64,000 nt of DNA from Dermacentor variabilis (taxonomy: Eukaryota > Arthropoda > Arachnida > Ixodida > Ixodidae): contig NC_134572.1 of the NCBI RefSeq assembly GCF_050947875.1, positions 131,337,605-131,401,604 of the forward strand. Reading direction: 5' to 3'. The position numbers were made by a program, and so were the translations under genes. Positions within the stretch are counted from its first letter, which is position 1, and each line of letters starts with the position of its first letter. Below are positions 1-10,966 of this stretch, piece by piece. Below the pieces are notes generated by a model. It was given only the letters and a program-made list of their open reading frames with translations. It did no database searches and was not told the DNA's origin.

Positions 1-920
1 GGTCAGACGCCCAGCGAGGAAGCTGTTCTCCGTCGAACGCCGAACCTCGCCCACTGCTCACGCCACGGGGCCACGGGCCACACTCTCTCGCGCCGCGCTT
101 TTTGAGGTGTCACTGCCGACGCTCCGAAATCGGTGTCTATGATGATGATGGTCCTCTTCCCCACCACACGGCGCACTGTCTTCATATGTTTATACTTCGC
201 ACTCCCGCGTACCACATATTATCACAACGATAACTATCGTCTTGAACGCAATGAAATGTACAGCTGAAAATTACTCGAAGGTACAATGGTGATTCACGAG
301 TGTTCCTCAAAACGACAGCTCCACAGTTAAAGGTACCTTTGTCCTTTTCCAGGGATTTTCCTACTCTAAGGTGAATAACCGCAAAACTGCCTTTCCATAC
401 TCGGTGTTTCTACACTTCTAGTTGTGAATCAATTCGGCCTCGTTCGGCAAGCTGCTAAGCTTCTGGTTCTTACAATCACTAATATTCGCCGAAAACGTGC
501 ATGTGAAGCTTATAAAGGTTCTTGCGCTCGCGCTTAATTAGTTTTTGCCATTGATCGCTTCTTATAACCACTCACGAAAGAAGCGGCGTCACTGGATTTT
601 AAACATTCGGCATCAAACCAAATCAGTTTATTATTGGGATTACTACATCCTAGGTTAATTTATTACTGCAATCCCAAATTAAAAGGTGAACTTTTCTCAG
701 AACCTGCATACATGTAATCTCGTACTGACCATCACCATAAGTTGAGCATTCCACATGGTCGCACGAAGCTATCTTTTAATCATTCATTCCTAAAACTCCC
801 AATCAATCGAATTATCTGCCGGCCTCAATTGCTAACATAACCGATACATCTGCTTTTAGAACTACTATTGAAGAATACTTTTGTTAATCTGCATTTTTTA
901 ATTTTCTTTATTATTATAAC
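1..920. other. No gene recognised
   Basis: AT-rich unique-looking DNA. Short open frames on both strands show no domain, signal peptide or splice context. I see no repeat structure here. Confidence 0.5.
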
Positions 921-1004
921 CTGTCGTCTGTACATGTTCTGTGTTTCGTTCCACTACCTTCTGTAACGCCTTCGAGCCTTGAAGGTACAATAAATAAATA
1001 AATA
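921..1004 (+). repeat. LINE 3'-tail-like fragment ending in (AATA)n
   Basis: A short stretch ending in TAAATAAATAAATAA after a CCTTGAAGGTACAA motif. Non-LTR elements of arthropods often end in this way, so this is probably the last piece of a strongly 5'-truncated LINE. No coding part is left to confirm it; a plain A-rich microsatellite is the alternative. Confidence 0.35.
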
Positions 1005-2500
1005 ACAACGTATATTATATACAGACGAGGTTCCCAAAATACAAGACTGCAAAGGTACCCCCGGTGAAGATTACAGATAATTATTACAAGGATTAGCAGC
1101 AGTGCCAATAATAGAACAGGTTCTGATAAGGCCTTAACGCACTCTTCAAAACACTTTATGATTTCATTTTTTTCATGTCCCAATTCCCAGCCCTTAGCCT
1201 AGAGGAGAAAGACAACAAAATCTCCAGTGATGATTTTTTTTTTTTTTTGCTCCTTGATAATACGCAATGTGTAAGGGGCCATAATAACGGTCACTATATG
1301 CACCATTGTGGCCCCAGTAATCTAATTCCAGATTTCTAAGTTCCCGGGCGCCGCAGGCATGGATAAAATTTGAGGGACGTAAATCAAGAGGGCTTGAAGG
1401 AACGTAGTTTACATGAACAAACAAAGCGTTGACGAAAACCAACTCATTCATCGTCTGCAGAATTGAACACGTGCGCCCAGGTTCGTTGACACTGGTGCTA
1501 CAATACACGGGAGGCGCGCACTTGGATATTCCGTACATGCACCCACTCTGAAAATTGCGTCGCCAAAAGTGTCTTAACGCCACACTGTTTTGCTCTAAAC
1601 AATGACGTTTTCACGGGGAATATCGCGATGAGTACGTAAAACGGAACAAGGTTTTATTTCCAGACTTTGAAAGTGCAATAAATTACCTCTTCGCCGTCTG
1701 TTGTCAGTCATGCTTCATGAAAGCGTTCGTCGTCAGCATTTAAAAAATATGCTATAGTCAGTTTAGGCTTTTAAGTTTATTGTCTACACTTACTTAAGTG
1801 GAAATGTACGTTAACATCGTTAGTACGCTAATATCAATAGGAACAAAGTAGGCAGCATTATGTAAGTCAGCGGCATGAACAGCTTAGTACACTCCCTGCA
1901 GCACAAGGATACTGAGCATACAGAAAGGTTCCGAATCGAGAACGGCACCAACATGCCCGTTACCGGCACACTACTACTCGTATTACATACAAGGCCATAA
2001 AGTACCGGCGGGATAAATAAGGGAGTGCACAAGAAACTTTGCATACGCTATGACATTACCCATGCACCTAATGTAAATTAAATTTTACCGTTAAATTATA
2101 AAATTCGAGTGCAAGCCTTTGAAAATCCAGTGACCGACCAATCAGGAAAAAACACTGCGGAAATGATTTAGCTTAAGCTCAATCCTTACAGGGCAGGTAT
2201 CAACATACAAGGACCTGATGACAGACGACCAGTGCAACACAACATATTTCACTATATTGGAGATCTAAAAGATGTAGAAGATCTAGATACGAAAATGAAA
2301 CTCCGGATAGAAGTTCAAAATAATTAAGGTGTTCTCGGTCCATACGTGTTAATAGAGACTGGGTTTACTTCTCGCCTTCGGTTTGCCTCATCGCTGTTTT
2401 CTCTCACTATGCAGAACCTGCACCATCACACCACGAGCACCATTACGCCATCACACCATTAGAGAGACTCTAATGCACTACTACTCTCCGCCCTTCCATG
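1005..2500. other. No gene recognised
   Basis: No supportable coding region, RNA or repeat. An A/T homopolymer lies near 1236-1248 and a short CACCATCAC-like direct repeat near 2420-2460. Confidence 0.45.
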
Positions 2501-2504
2501 CATC

Positions 2505-2676
2505 TTGCGCGCCATTGTAAGCACAAACAAAGTGCAAGGCAGTGCACGTGCAAGCGAAGACCTTGACCCTGGCGGTCTCTTTCCTGGCAAGCCTGCTGTT
2601 CGAGTGTCCATGCTACCCGAAACAGCTTCTACAGATCTTCCCTGTCTTTTCCGCAAAGCAAATGCGCTAGAAAAAG
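2505..2676 (+). CDS. Possible coding exon of unknown gene
   Basis: An open plus-strand frame of about 57 codons with balanced composition ends exactly at a good splice donor (AAAAAG followed by GTACGT at 2677). The frame runs on to 2744, but that part is AT-rich and intron-like. I recognise no domain. The minus strand is also open across most of the interval, so coding strand is uncertain. A convincing acceptor upstream of 2505 was not found. It may be an internal exon, or a piece of an unrecognised repeat; this is a weak candidate. Confidence 0.2.
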
Positions 2677-2744
2677 GTACGTTTCCCACTTTTCAGAGCA
2701 CATTAAGCTTTACTACTCTGATGAATATGACAAAAAATAGATAA

Positions 2745-4872
2745 ATCATACGGAAAATATGGGCAGTAGAACTTACTGCGAAGCGTTTTTCGTTGTTGTA
2801 ACTCACGCACTTACATCGCGCTCGCTCTTGATGTGTTGGCTCGTTAGAGCGCTGCCCTTGGGACGCAGTCATAAGTGAGTACCTTAGCAAAAAAAAAAGG
2901 AAGTGCAATAGCTCAATTTTTTTTGCAGAATTTCACGAAAGGGGTTGCCCCGTTTCTTCTGTCAGGGAGCGGTTTTGCGGGTATGGAAGTTTTAGGTGTA
3001 GTTTTTCTACTGGTCTCTGCCCCATATGCTCCTGTCGGTGCTTCGTATGAAATAAGCGTCTTGGTGTGAAAGTTGGCAAAGTGTCTTCAGAACAATTGCG
3101 GGAAATTGATGTTGAATAATAGGGGTGTGCGAGCACAAGAATGTATTATAATCTTAGGGTACGGAAGACAATGAAAAAACGTGAAGTCCCTTCATTCGGG
3201 GTCAAGAAATGTAGTAGTCGGCTTGCAGTGCATCCGTAAGCAAAACGGGCATGTGATCTGATAGCAATGACCTAATTATGCGGTTGTCCAAACGTAAACG
3301 GGTGCTTGTGAATACCTGCATCAGGCTGCTAGATCAACATATCATTGTTGGTGGCCACTTATGCCTTTTTTTTAGTGATCCCACGACGCTAACGTATTTA
3401 ATATACATCAGCTTCCATGAGACACCTAACGTTGTTCGGTCATCCTTTTTCAAAATACGTCCCCTACTGTACCGGTGACAAGGGTGAACCTCTATTTTAA
3501 AGCACAGGAGCATGACTGTACTACTCAACTCAGGTCTACTTTAGATCTCTCTTTCTGTATGCAATAACAATGACGGATTAATATTGTTATGTGTCACTTA
3601 AATCATTTTGTGTGAATAGCAGGGGTTTCGCTTGCTGCATATGGAGCTAACTTTGTAATTGCTACGCCCCACCTAGTGCCGACAGTTTTTGTGTACTTGG
3701 TAATGAAAATGCAGAAGTCGAATGCATTGTCACATACACGCCTCAACTTGTCTAGCAATGATTTAACAAGCGTTAGAGAAAAAAATTGAAAAAATCTCAC
3801 GCGTGAATGACAGATGATTAGCACTTTGTTGCGCTTGACGAGATTGCGATACATCGCCCGATTTCTATTACCGACGAGGAAGCTGGCGATTAATATAGCT
3901 CAAGCAATATGCGTGGCCCTGGTTTAAAGTCGGCATTGCCACTTGACATTGTTGGCATTGTTGACATTGGGCATTTTCAGGCAAATCCCGTCTTAGCAGC
4001 ATGTCCACTCGCAGTCGCATGAACATGGCTCGAAGAGCTAGCTCTTTAGGCGATCTCTGTAACATTTTCTTTAAGTGAAAAAACAACAAATGCCAAATAT
4101 CCTTGCTCCTAACAAAATCACATAGCCGGAGTTCTCACCAATCTCTTGCTGTCATCTTTCAAGATTGATTTTTAAGTGGGATTGTGTTCCTTAAGTTCTA
4201 GTGAACACTGCAATGAAGGCCACCGTAGCTTATTGTCACTGCCTGGCATTCCGGTGCACACGTCATCGGCGTGCGGCATGTAGGTGCATCACAGGTGTTT
4301 CTCTACCTCGCTGAGCCGTTGGCTGCGGAGGTTTCATCTTAACATAACCGCCGTAGCTCGCTTACGGTTACTGGATTGACCACGCTTGGAGAGCCTTCGT
4401 ACGCACGCGCGCGCCCTTAGTCGTTTGAGCATGTGTATGAACGCTTTTTCAGGGGTTTCAACTCTAGTTTCAACCACGCTGTTCGTACAGCGCCACCTCT
4501 GGGATTTCTTGGAAAGTGCGAGATCGATGCAGCGTTGCTCTATTCCGTCGTTAGGTGGCACCACCTCTCGAAATATCTATTGGCGCCAAATTTGGAATTA
4601 TTCAGTCAAACTGCCTTCCGACTGAACTCGAACGCAACGCCATCCGTCATATAAGATATAAAACGTTTCCGCACCCCTAAGCCACCGCTTTATAGACCGT
4701 TCAATTTAACGACAGTGGCGGCGCAGTACTGCAATAAATGCGACCATTTTCATGCCTAACACGTTGCTGTACAACTGCGGCTAGAAACGGAACAAACCCA
4801 GTTTTAAAACGGAAGTGCGAATAATTCTGCTGACATCAAATTGAGAGATCTTTAGGTAAAGTGTCCGATCCC
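2745..4872. other. No gene recognised
   Basis: Unique-looking sequence with only short open frames. A short run of imperfect TTGTTGACATTGG-like units occurs near 3940-3970. Nothing else stands out. Confidence 0.45.
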
Positions 4873-4906
4873 TTTCGTTCGTTCATTCGTTCGTTCGTTC
4901 GTTCGT
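4873..4906. repeat. (TTCG)n microsatellite
   Basis: About eight TTCG units with one TTCA interruption. Confidence 0.85.
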
Positions 4907-5544
4907 CGGTATCCCTGGCTTAGCCTTCAATGGATCTCACACCACTGCCGCAGCACAATGAAATCTATGTCGTACATGCGACGACACTTGGTCACAGAAC
5001 CTTCAACTGTCGATCATCGCACACATTTATTTATAATTAGTACTTAGCAATTCTTACCACCACTATACGCTTAAGTCTTGTGGATCTTACAGTGTCGTAT
5101 GAACTACCACTCAAAAAGACATTAGTCACCCATGACTTACCACGAATTGTCTTGATGTACTCCATAAGGCATAAGTGCATTGACTTTTGTTCTAAATTCA
5201 GAAAGTCGTGTATCTTTTTTTTTTTTTGTTCTTGAACCTTCACCTTCTAAATTATAATGAGCTGAAATGGCTACCAAGCAGGATATGACTTTGTACAATC
5301 CTTGCTGCAAAGAATACTTCCGATTTGAATGCTACGGTCGATCACAAGTAGCGCTCGAAGCGAGCCAATGTAGGCCCTTTGTTGCGCAAGCCGTGAGCGA
5401 TTTCAGATGACTCTGGCCGCACGTTATCCCAACCCTGGCCTGGCTTTCTGTGCTTCGTAGGACAGCGTTACCATCAGATGACACCACCACACTGTCGCGA
5501 ACATTCTAAAATTAAACTGCGTAGTAGGGTGGACGTCAAACATT
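4907..5544. other. Flank of Ty3/gypsy element, no gene
   Basis: No coding signal. The last four bases (5545-5548, ATAT) form the left copy of the target-site duplication of the retrotransposon that follows. Confidence 0.5.
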
Positions 5545-5548
5545 ATAT

Positions 5549-5713
5549 TGTCACCCAGCTATTACAACTAAAACAGTTTACCACCGAGAGATTAGCAAAA
5601 AAACGTCTGCCTTTTGCGATGGCTGGTCCTCGGAGAGAGCGCGCGCAACCACGAACTTCGTCGTTCTCGCCTCAAGGGTCCCGTGTCATCACGTGCAAAC
5701 TTATTTTGCGTCA
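5549..5713 (-). repeat. 3' LTR of gypsy element 1
   Basis: 165-bp direct repeat of 10799-10962, about 95% identical by eye. It is very short for an LTR. The outer edge abuts the ATAT target duplication and the inner edge abuts a purine-rich tract. Confidence 0.9.
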
Positions 5714-5726
5714 TTGCTCCCCTCTC
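5714..5726 (-). promoter_or_regulatory. Polypurine tract of gypsy element 1
   Basis: On the coding strand GAGAGGGGAGCAA lies directly before the 3' LTR start (TGACGC). This is the position and composition of the plus-strand DNA synthesis primer in LTR retroelements. Confidence 0.7.
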
Positions 5727-5839
5727 AAACGCTTCAAGGGCAGCGGGCGCGCACTATGGGCAAGATTGCCAACATGAAAAGACAAAAAAAAAACATACAG
5801 GAATGTACACAATGCTGAAACGGTTTGTGAGGGTTGTTA

Positions 5840-8800
5840 TCCCTCGCGTGCGTAGTACGGCTTCATCCGTACTACGTGGACGACTTCAGCAAGGGGACGG
5901 CGTCGGTTCGAACCAGGATCAGAGCTTTGAGGCACCACCTCGTAGTTCACATCACTGAGGCGGCGTACAACTTCATAGGAGCCGAAATAGCGGCGCAACA
6001 ATTTCTCTGAGAGCCCACGGTGTCGGATAGGTGTCCACACCCACACGCGGTCGCCTGGTAAGTACTGGTTTTTCCGTCGGGTCCGGTTGTAACGGTAGGC
6101 GTCGGTATTCTGCTGGGTGCGGATGCGATTCCGAGCAAGCTGGCGAGCTTCCTCTGCTTTCTCGACGAATCTTCAGTGGTGTCATTCCTTGTGGCTCCGT
6201 GGTCTACCGGGAGCATGGCGCCTAAACGGGTTGTAACGCGACGTCCGTAAACAAGCTCGAATGGCGTAAAGTCGGTGGTCTCCTGCACAGCGGTATTGTA
6301 AGCAAACGTGACGTATGGCAACATTTCATCCCATGTTTTCTGTTCCACATCAATGTACATGGGCAGCATGTGGGCTAATGTTCTGTTTAGGCGCTCTGTT
6401 AAGCCGTTAGTTTGGGGATGATAGGCTGTGGTCTTTCGGTGGTCGGTGTGCGTCAGTGTGACGACTTGTTGCAATAACTCCGCTGTAAACGCTGCACCGC
6501 GGTCAGTAATGAGTACAGCTGGTGCACCGTGACGAAGCACGATGTTGTGGATGAAGAAGCTGGTAACTTCAGCAGCAGTTCCCCGTGGCACAGCTTTCGT
6601 CTCCGCATAGCGAGTTAAATAGTCAGTTGCCACGATTATCCACTTATTTTGCAAGGAGGACGTGGGGAACGGCCCAAGAAAGTCCATTCCCACTTGCTGG
6701 AACGGCGCCGGAGGCGGATCCAAAGGCTGAAGGAGGCCGGCAGGCTTGACGGGTGGAACTTTACGCCTCTGACAGTCACGGCACGTTCGCACATAGCGCT
6801 GAACCGACGAAAATAGGTGTGGCCAATAGTATTTTTGCCGTATGCACGCTAATGTCCTCGCGAAGCCTAAGTGGCCGGCACAGGGATTGTCGTGACACGA
6901 CTGTAAAACTTCCTCGCGCAGTGCCGTCGGGACGACGAGAAGGAACGTTTCCTGGCTGTTCTCGAACTTTTTCTTGTACAGGACATCGTCTCGCAGGCAG
7001 TACGATGTCAATCCTCGTGAAAGTGGGCGTGGGACAACAACGTCAGCTCCCTCGAGATATCGTATGACTGGAAGCAGCTCAGAGTCTGCACGTTGATAGT
7101 CAGCCATGCGCACCACGTCGACGACACCAAGAAACGGCAAGTCTAGCTCCAAGTCGGAGGATGTCAAGGGAATAGGAGAATGTGACAAGCAGTGAGCGTC
7201 GCTACGCTTATGACCGGATCTGTAGACAACAGTTATGTCGTATTCCTGGAGGTGGAGGCTCTAACGAGCGAGGCGACCTGACGGGTCTCGTAGATTGGCA
7301 AGCCAGCAGAGCGAGTGGTGATCACTGATCGCTCGAAATGGCCGGCCGTATAAGTAGGGTCGGAACTTGCTGATGGCCCACACGACTGTAAGCATTCTTT
7401 TTCGGTCGTTGAATAATTAGCTTCTGCTTTTGTCAGACTACGACTCGCATACGCAATTACACGTTCTGCGCCATCTTGCCATTGAACCAGAGTGGCCCCA
7501 ATTCCTACGTTGCTGGCGTCGGTATGTATTTCAATTGCCGCGGTGTCATCAAAATGCGCCAGCATTCGAGCGGATTGAAGGCGTTTACGCAATTAGGTGA
7601 AGGCCTGCTCTTGGTATTCCGTCCACGCAAAGGGCACATCTTGTCGCGTTAGTCCCGTGAGCGGTTCAGCAATCCTTGAGAAGCCTTCAAAGAAACGATG
7701 GTAGTAAGCGCAGAGGCCCAGGAACCGCTGAACAGACTTTTTGTCTTTACGACGAGAAAACTCGGCAAAGGCAGCGAGTTTTTCTGGGTCTGGTCGTACT
7801 CCTTGGGAGCTGACCACGTGGCCTAGAAACTTGAGTTCCTGGAAGCCAAAGTAACATTTTTCAGGCTTCATGGTGAGGTTGGCCTTGCGTATTGCGGTAA
7901 AGACACTTCGTAGCCGGGCGAGATGTTCATCGAACGTGCTGGAAAACACAACAACGTCGTCTAGGTACACTAGACACGTCTGCCACTTTAGTCCAACGAG
8001 TACAGTGTCCATCATTCGTTGAAACGTAGCAGAAGCGGAACAGAGACCGAAAGGCAGCACTTTAAATTCGCAGAGCCCATCGGGAGTCACGATGGCGGTT
8101 TTTTCACGGTCACGCTCGTCCACTTCGATTTGTCAGTAGCCTGACTTTAAGTCTAACGAAGTAAATAACTGAGCATGACGCAGACGATCCAAAGCGTCAT
8201 CGATCCGTGGCAGGGGATAAACGTCGCGTTTGGAGACTCGGTTAAGTCGTCTGTAGTCAACGCAGAAGCGGAGTGTGTTGTCTTTCTTTTTTACTAGTAC
8301 GACAGGCGATGCCCACGGACTTGTCGACGGCTGGATGACGTCATCATTTAGCATTTCTTGAACTTGGCGCTTAATCGCCTCCCGCTCCACAGGTCACACG
8401 CGATACGCATGCTGACGAACAGGCCGCGCCGACTCCTCTGTAACGATCCGGTGTTGCGTAACGGAAGTGCGCTGGACTTTGTATTCCGTGGAACAACAGC
8501 CGGAGAATTCTGTCAGTAGGCCCAGCAGCTGATCCTTCTGTACATCTGCTAAGTCAGCATTAATGTGGACACGGGTATTCAGGCCGGCGTGAGTTGTTGC
8601 ATCCGGTGAAGTCACTTGTAATGTGCCGATGTCTGAGACGTCAGCAATGTCGTTCAGGAATGCCACAGCTGTACCTTGAGGGACGTGCTGATACTCATGG
8701 CTGAAGTTTGTCAACAAAACTTGCGAGCACTTATGCTGTATTCGAACAAGGCCACGGGCGATGCAGATGTGTCTTTCGAGCAGCAGCGGGTATTTGCCTC

Positions 8801-9330
8801 GGCAATACCCTCATAGCCGTCGAATGCGTCGCAGGTGACGAGGGTCAATACGCTGCTCCTTGGCGGCACCGTGATGTTCTCGTCAACAATCCTCAAGGCG
8901 TTCACATACGTGCCATCTGTGCTGCTCCCTGCTAAGGCCTGCGCCGTCGAAAACGTTACCCGCGACTTTTGTCATTTAATCACAGCTCCATTAGCCTGCA
9001 GAAAGTCCATTCCCAGAATTAGGTCCCTCGAACAGCGTGGGAGGATAACAAAATCTCCGAGGCACGTAAACACACGAATGCTCACTCGCGCTGTGCATCT
9101 TCCTACCGGGATTAGCAGATGGCCTCCTGCAGTGCGAATCTGCGACCCAATCCACTCGGTAGAAACTTTCTTCAGCTTGCAGGCAAGGTCCATGCTCATA
9201 ACTGAGGTGTCCGCTCCAGTGTCGATTAACGCCGTTATTTCTTCGTCGTCTATGGTGACGGGAATGTTCGACGTTACTACCTCTCGTAAGGTGTTTGACT
9301 CCGTCTGTACGTCTGCGTCGTTCTGCTTTC
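5840..9330 (-). pseudogene. Degenerate gypsy pol (protease, RT, RNase H, integrase)
   Basis: Domains on the minus strand in order: aspartic protease with a DTGAD active site near 9220 and ILGMDFL further on; reverse transcriptase (8130-8390 and 7593-8123) with SPWASPVVLVKKK, a YLDD catalytic motif near 7960 and KFLGHVV; RNase H with a TDAS motif near 7520; integrase (5947-7188) with an H-H-C-C zinc-binding head near 6790-6900, the D-D-E residues in MDFLG (about 6680), TDRG (about 6505) and ERLNRT (about 6390), and a GPY/F-like module (RRYFGSY) near 5970-6000. It is broken by stops near 8973, 8395, 8134 (in place of Trp in SGYWQI), 7594 and 7262, and by frame changes near 8715, 7390 and 6170. 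It cannot make a full polyprotein. Gag lies upstream in a different frame. Confidence 0.93.
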
Positions 9331-9402
9331 ATCCTTGTCGTCGTAGTGGAGGATCTTGCGTATGGTCGCCGTCAGCGGCCTCACCTCCGGAGGTCGCTGA
9401 AC

Positions 9403-10632
9403 TCAGTTTTCCCGACCCGCCGGGCTAGTCGAGCGGCGTCTCAGAGCGCCGCGAGTAAAGGCTTGGCTTGGTGATGGTGACCTGTTAAGAGCTGGAGACG
9501 ACGAACGGGGCTCCTGCCATCGCTGATCAACATTGCGACGATTCGCGACGAAACTCTCTATTTCCGGCAGCCGCTCCCCAGGTCGTGGACAAGGTGCATT
9601 CGGCGAGAATCCACGGAGCCCCACATGACGATAAGGACACATTCTGCAGATGTGTCCGGCTTCGCCACAATGAAAACAAAGGGGCTTGTAGTCTGTGGTG
9701 CGCCAGACGTCGCTCTTCCTAGTCCTTGCTTCGGCGATGTGTGGTGGGCTGCGAGGCGGCCTGAAGCTTACGTCTATTTGTTGAGTGGGGTGTACCATGC
9801 TGCACGCACCTAAGGGTGGCGGACGGCGTACTGCTTCAGCGTAGCTCATTTCGGCCTGTAGTCCCTGCTGTGGTGCCTCGTAATGTCCAGGAATATGGAC
9901 GGCCTGTCGGACCTCGGCGTGCACCATTTCCGCAATGGAAAGTTGTCCCGCAGGGGCAGTGGTCGTCTGCATCTTCTGCAGTTCCTCCTTGACGACAGCC
10001 CTGATGGTTTCTCGCAAGGCGCCAACGTCGTTACCGAGGGTAACGGCAGGGAGCTCCCTTGAAATCATGGCGTCGTGGCTGTTTTGCCTGGCCCGCTGTT
10101 GAAGGGCCTTTCCCATAGTAGTGGCTTCGTCATGGAACTCTGCAAGTGTCGTCGGCGGATTTCGAATGAGGCCAGCAAAGATTTCCTCTTTGACGCCGCG
10201 CATGAGATGGCGCACCTTCTTTGTTTCAGTCATAGAAGGGTCCGCACATCTGAAAAGCCGATTCATGTTTTCTAGGTACGCCGTCACTCGCTCATTTGGG
10301 CCTTGAATTCTTGCCTCCAACGCTAACTCCGCCCTCTCCTTCCTGTACGCCCTGGCGAAGGTATCGAGAAACTGTCTACGAAATCCTTCCCATGACGTCA
10401 GTGTCGCCTCGTGGTTCTCAGACCATGTTTTCGCGGAATCCTCAAGAGCGAAGTACACGTAGCGTAGCTTACGCTCGTGGTTCCAGTCGTTGAGTTTGGC
10501 AACCCGGTCAAAATGGTCAAGCCAGTCGTCGGCGTCCTCTGAAGCACTTCCGTGAAACAGATTCGGCGTCCGGATGTGATTGACGACAACGTGCGATGCT
10601 GCAGGAGTGGCAAGAGGTGGTTGGTTCGTCAT
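9403..10632 (-). CDS. Gag-like protein of gypsy element 1
   Basis: A 409-codon open frame starting at the ATG at 10632; the frame is open a little further upstream but has no earlier ATG. The N-terminal half has the retrotransposon gag look (WLDHFDRVAKLNDW, then W.....FRRQFLDTF), and a CCHC zinc knuckle (CFHCGEAGHICRMC) sits near residue 318, followed by a basic, Ser/Pro/Arg-rich tail. Such proteins form the particle that packages the element RNA in the cytoplasm. It lies about 170 bp inside the 5' LTR and directly before the protease. Unlike pol it has no internal stop or frameshift. Whether it is expressed cannot be judged from sequence. Confidence 0.85.
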   Translation of the reverse strand: MTNQPPLATPAASHVVVNHIRTPNLFHGSASEDADDWLDHFDRVAKLNDWNHERKLRYVYFALEDSAKTWSENHEATLTSWEGFRRQFLDTFARAYRKERAELALEARIQGPNERVTAYLENMNRLFRCADPSMTETKKVRHLMRGVKEEIFAGLIRNPPTTLAEFHDEATTMGKALQQRARQNSHDAMISRELPAVTLGNDVGALRETIRAVVKEELQKMQTTTAPAGQLSIAEMVHAEVRQAVHIPGHYEAPQQGLQAEMSYAEAVRRPPPLGACSMVHPTQQIDVSFRPPRSPPHIAEARTRKSDVWRTTDYKPLCFHCGEAGHICRMCPYRHVGLRGFSPNAPCPRPGERLPEIESFVANRRNVDQRWQEPRSSSPALNRSPSPSQAFTRGALRRRSTSPAGREN

Positions 10633-10798
10633 TCTAGTTCGTTCGGGTAGCAAACCGTGCTGTGGCTGCAGTCCCTGGAGACGTCGGTTGGCCCGTACGT
10701 GCACAGGGGTAAACTCGGCTGAACTACTCGCCGGGTTTAGGTCTGGGGTAATCTCCGGAAATCTTAATATCGACCGTAGCCAGCAGCTCCACCAGAAA

Positions 10799-10962
10799 TG
10801 TCACCCAGCTATTACAACTAAAGGAGTTTACCACCGACAGATTGGCAAAAAACGTCTGCCTTTTTCGATGGCTGGTCCTCGGAGAGCGCGCGCGCAACCC
10901 CGAACTTCATCGTTCTCGCCTCAAGGGTCCCGTGTCATCACGTGCAAACTTATTTTGCGTCA
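10799..10962 (-). repeat. 5' LTR of gypsy element 1
   Basis: 164-bp partner of the LTR at 5549-5713; the right edge is followed by the ATAT target duplication. Promoter and RNA start of the element would lie here, but I see no clear TATA box. Confidence 0.9.
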
Positions 10963-10966
10963 ATAT

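Larger units (their letters stand above)
5549..10962 (-). mobile_element. Ty3/gypsy LTR retrotransposon, near full length, pol decayed
   Basis: A 5,414-bp element read on the minus strand: 5' LTR (10799-10962), gag, protease, reverse transcriptase, RNase H, integrase, polypurine tract, 3' LTR (5549-5713). Both LTRs begin TGTCACCC and end GCGTCA on the plus strand (TG...CA on the coding strand). The flanks carry a 4-bp duplication, ATAT at 5545-5548 and 10963-10966, typical of Ty3/gypsy integration. The LTRs differ by eight substitutions and one indel over 165 bp, so the copy is not recent. The order RT-RNaseH-integrase is what separates Ty3/gypsy from Copia. No envelope-like frame is present. 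Several stop codons and frame changes in pol make the copy non-autonomous. Confidence 0.93.
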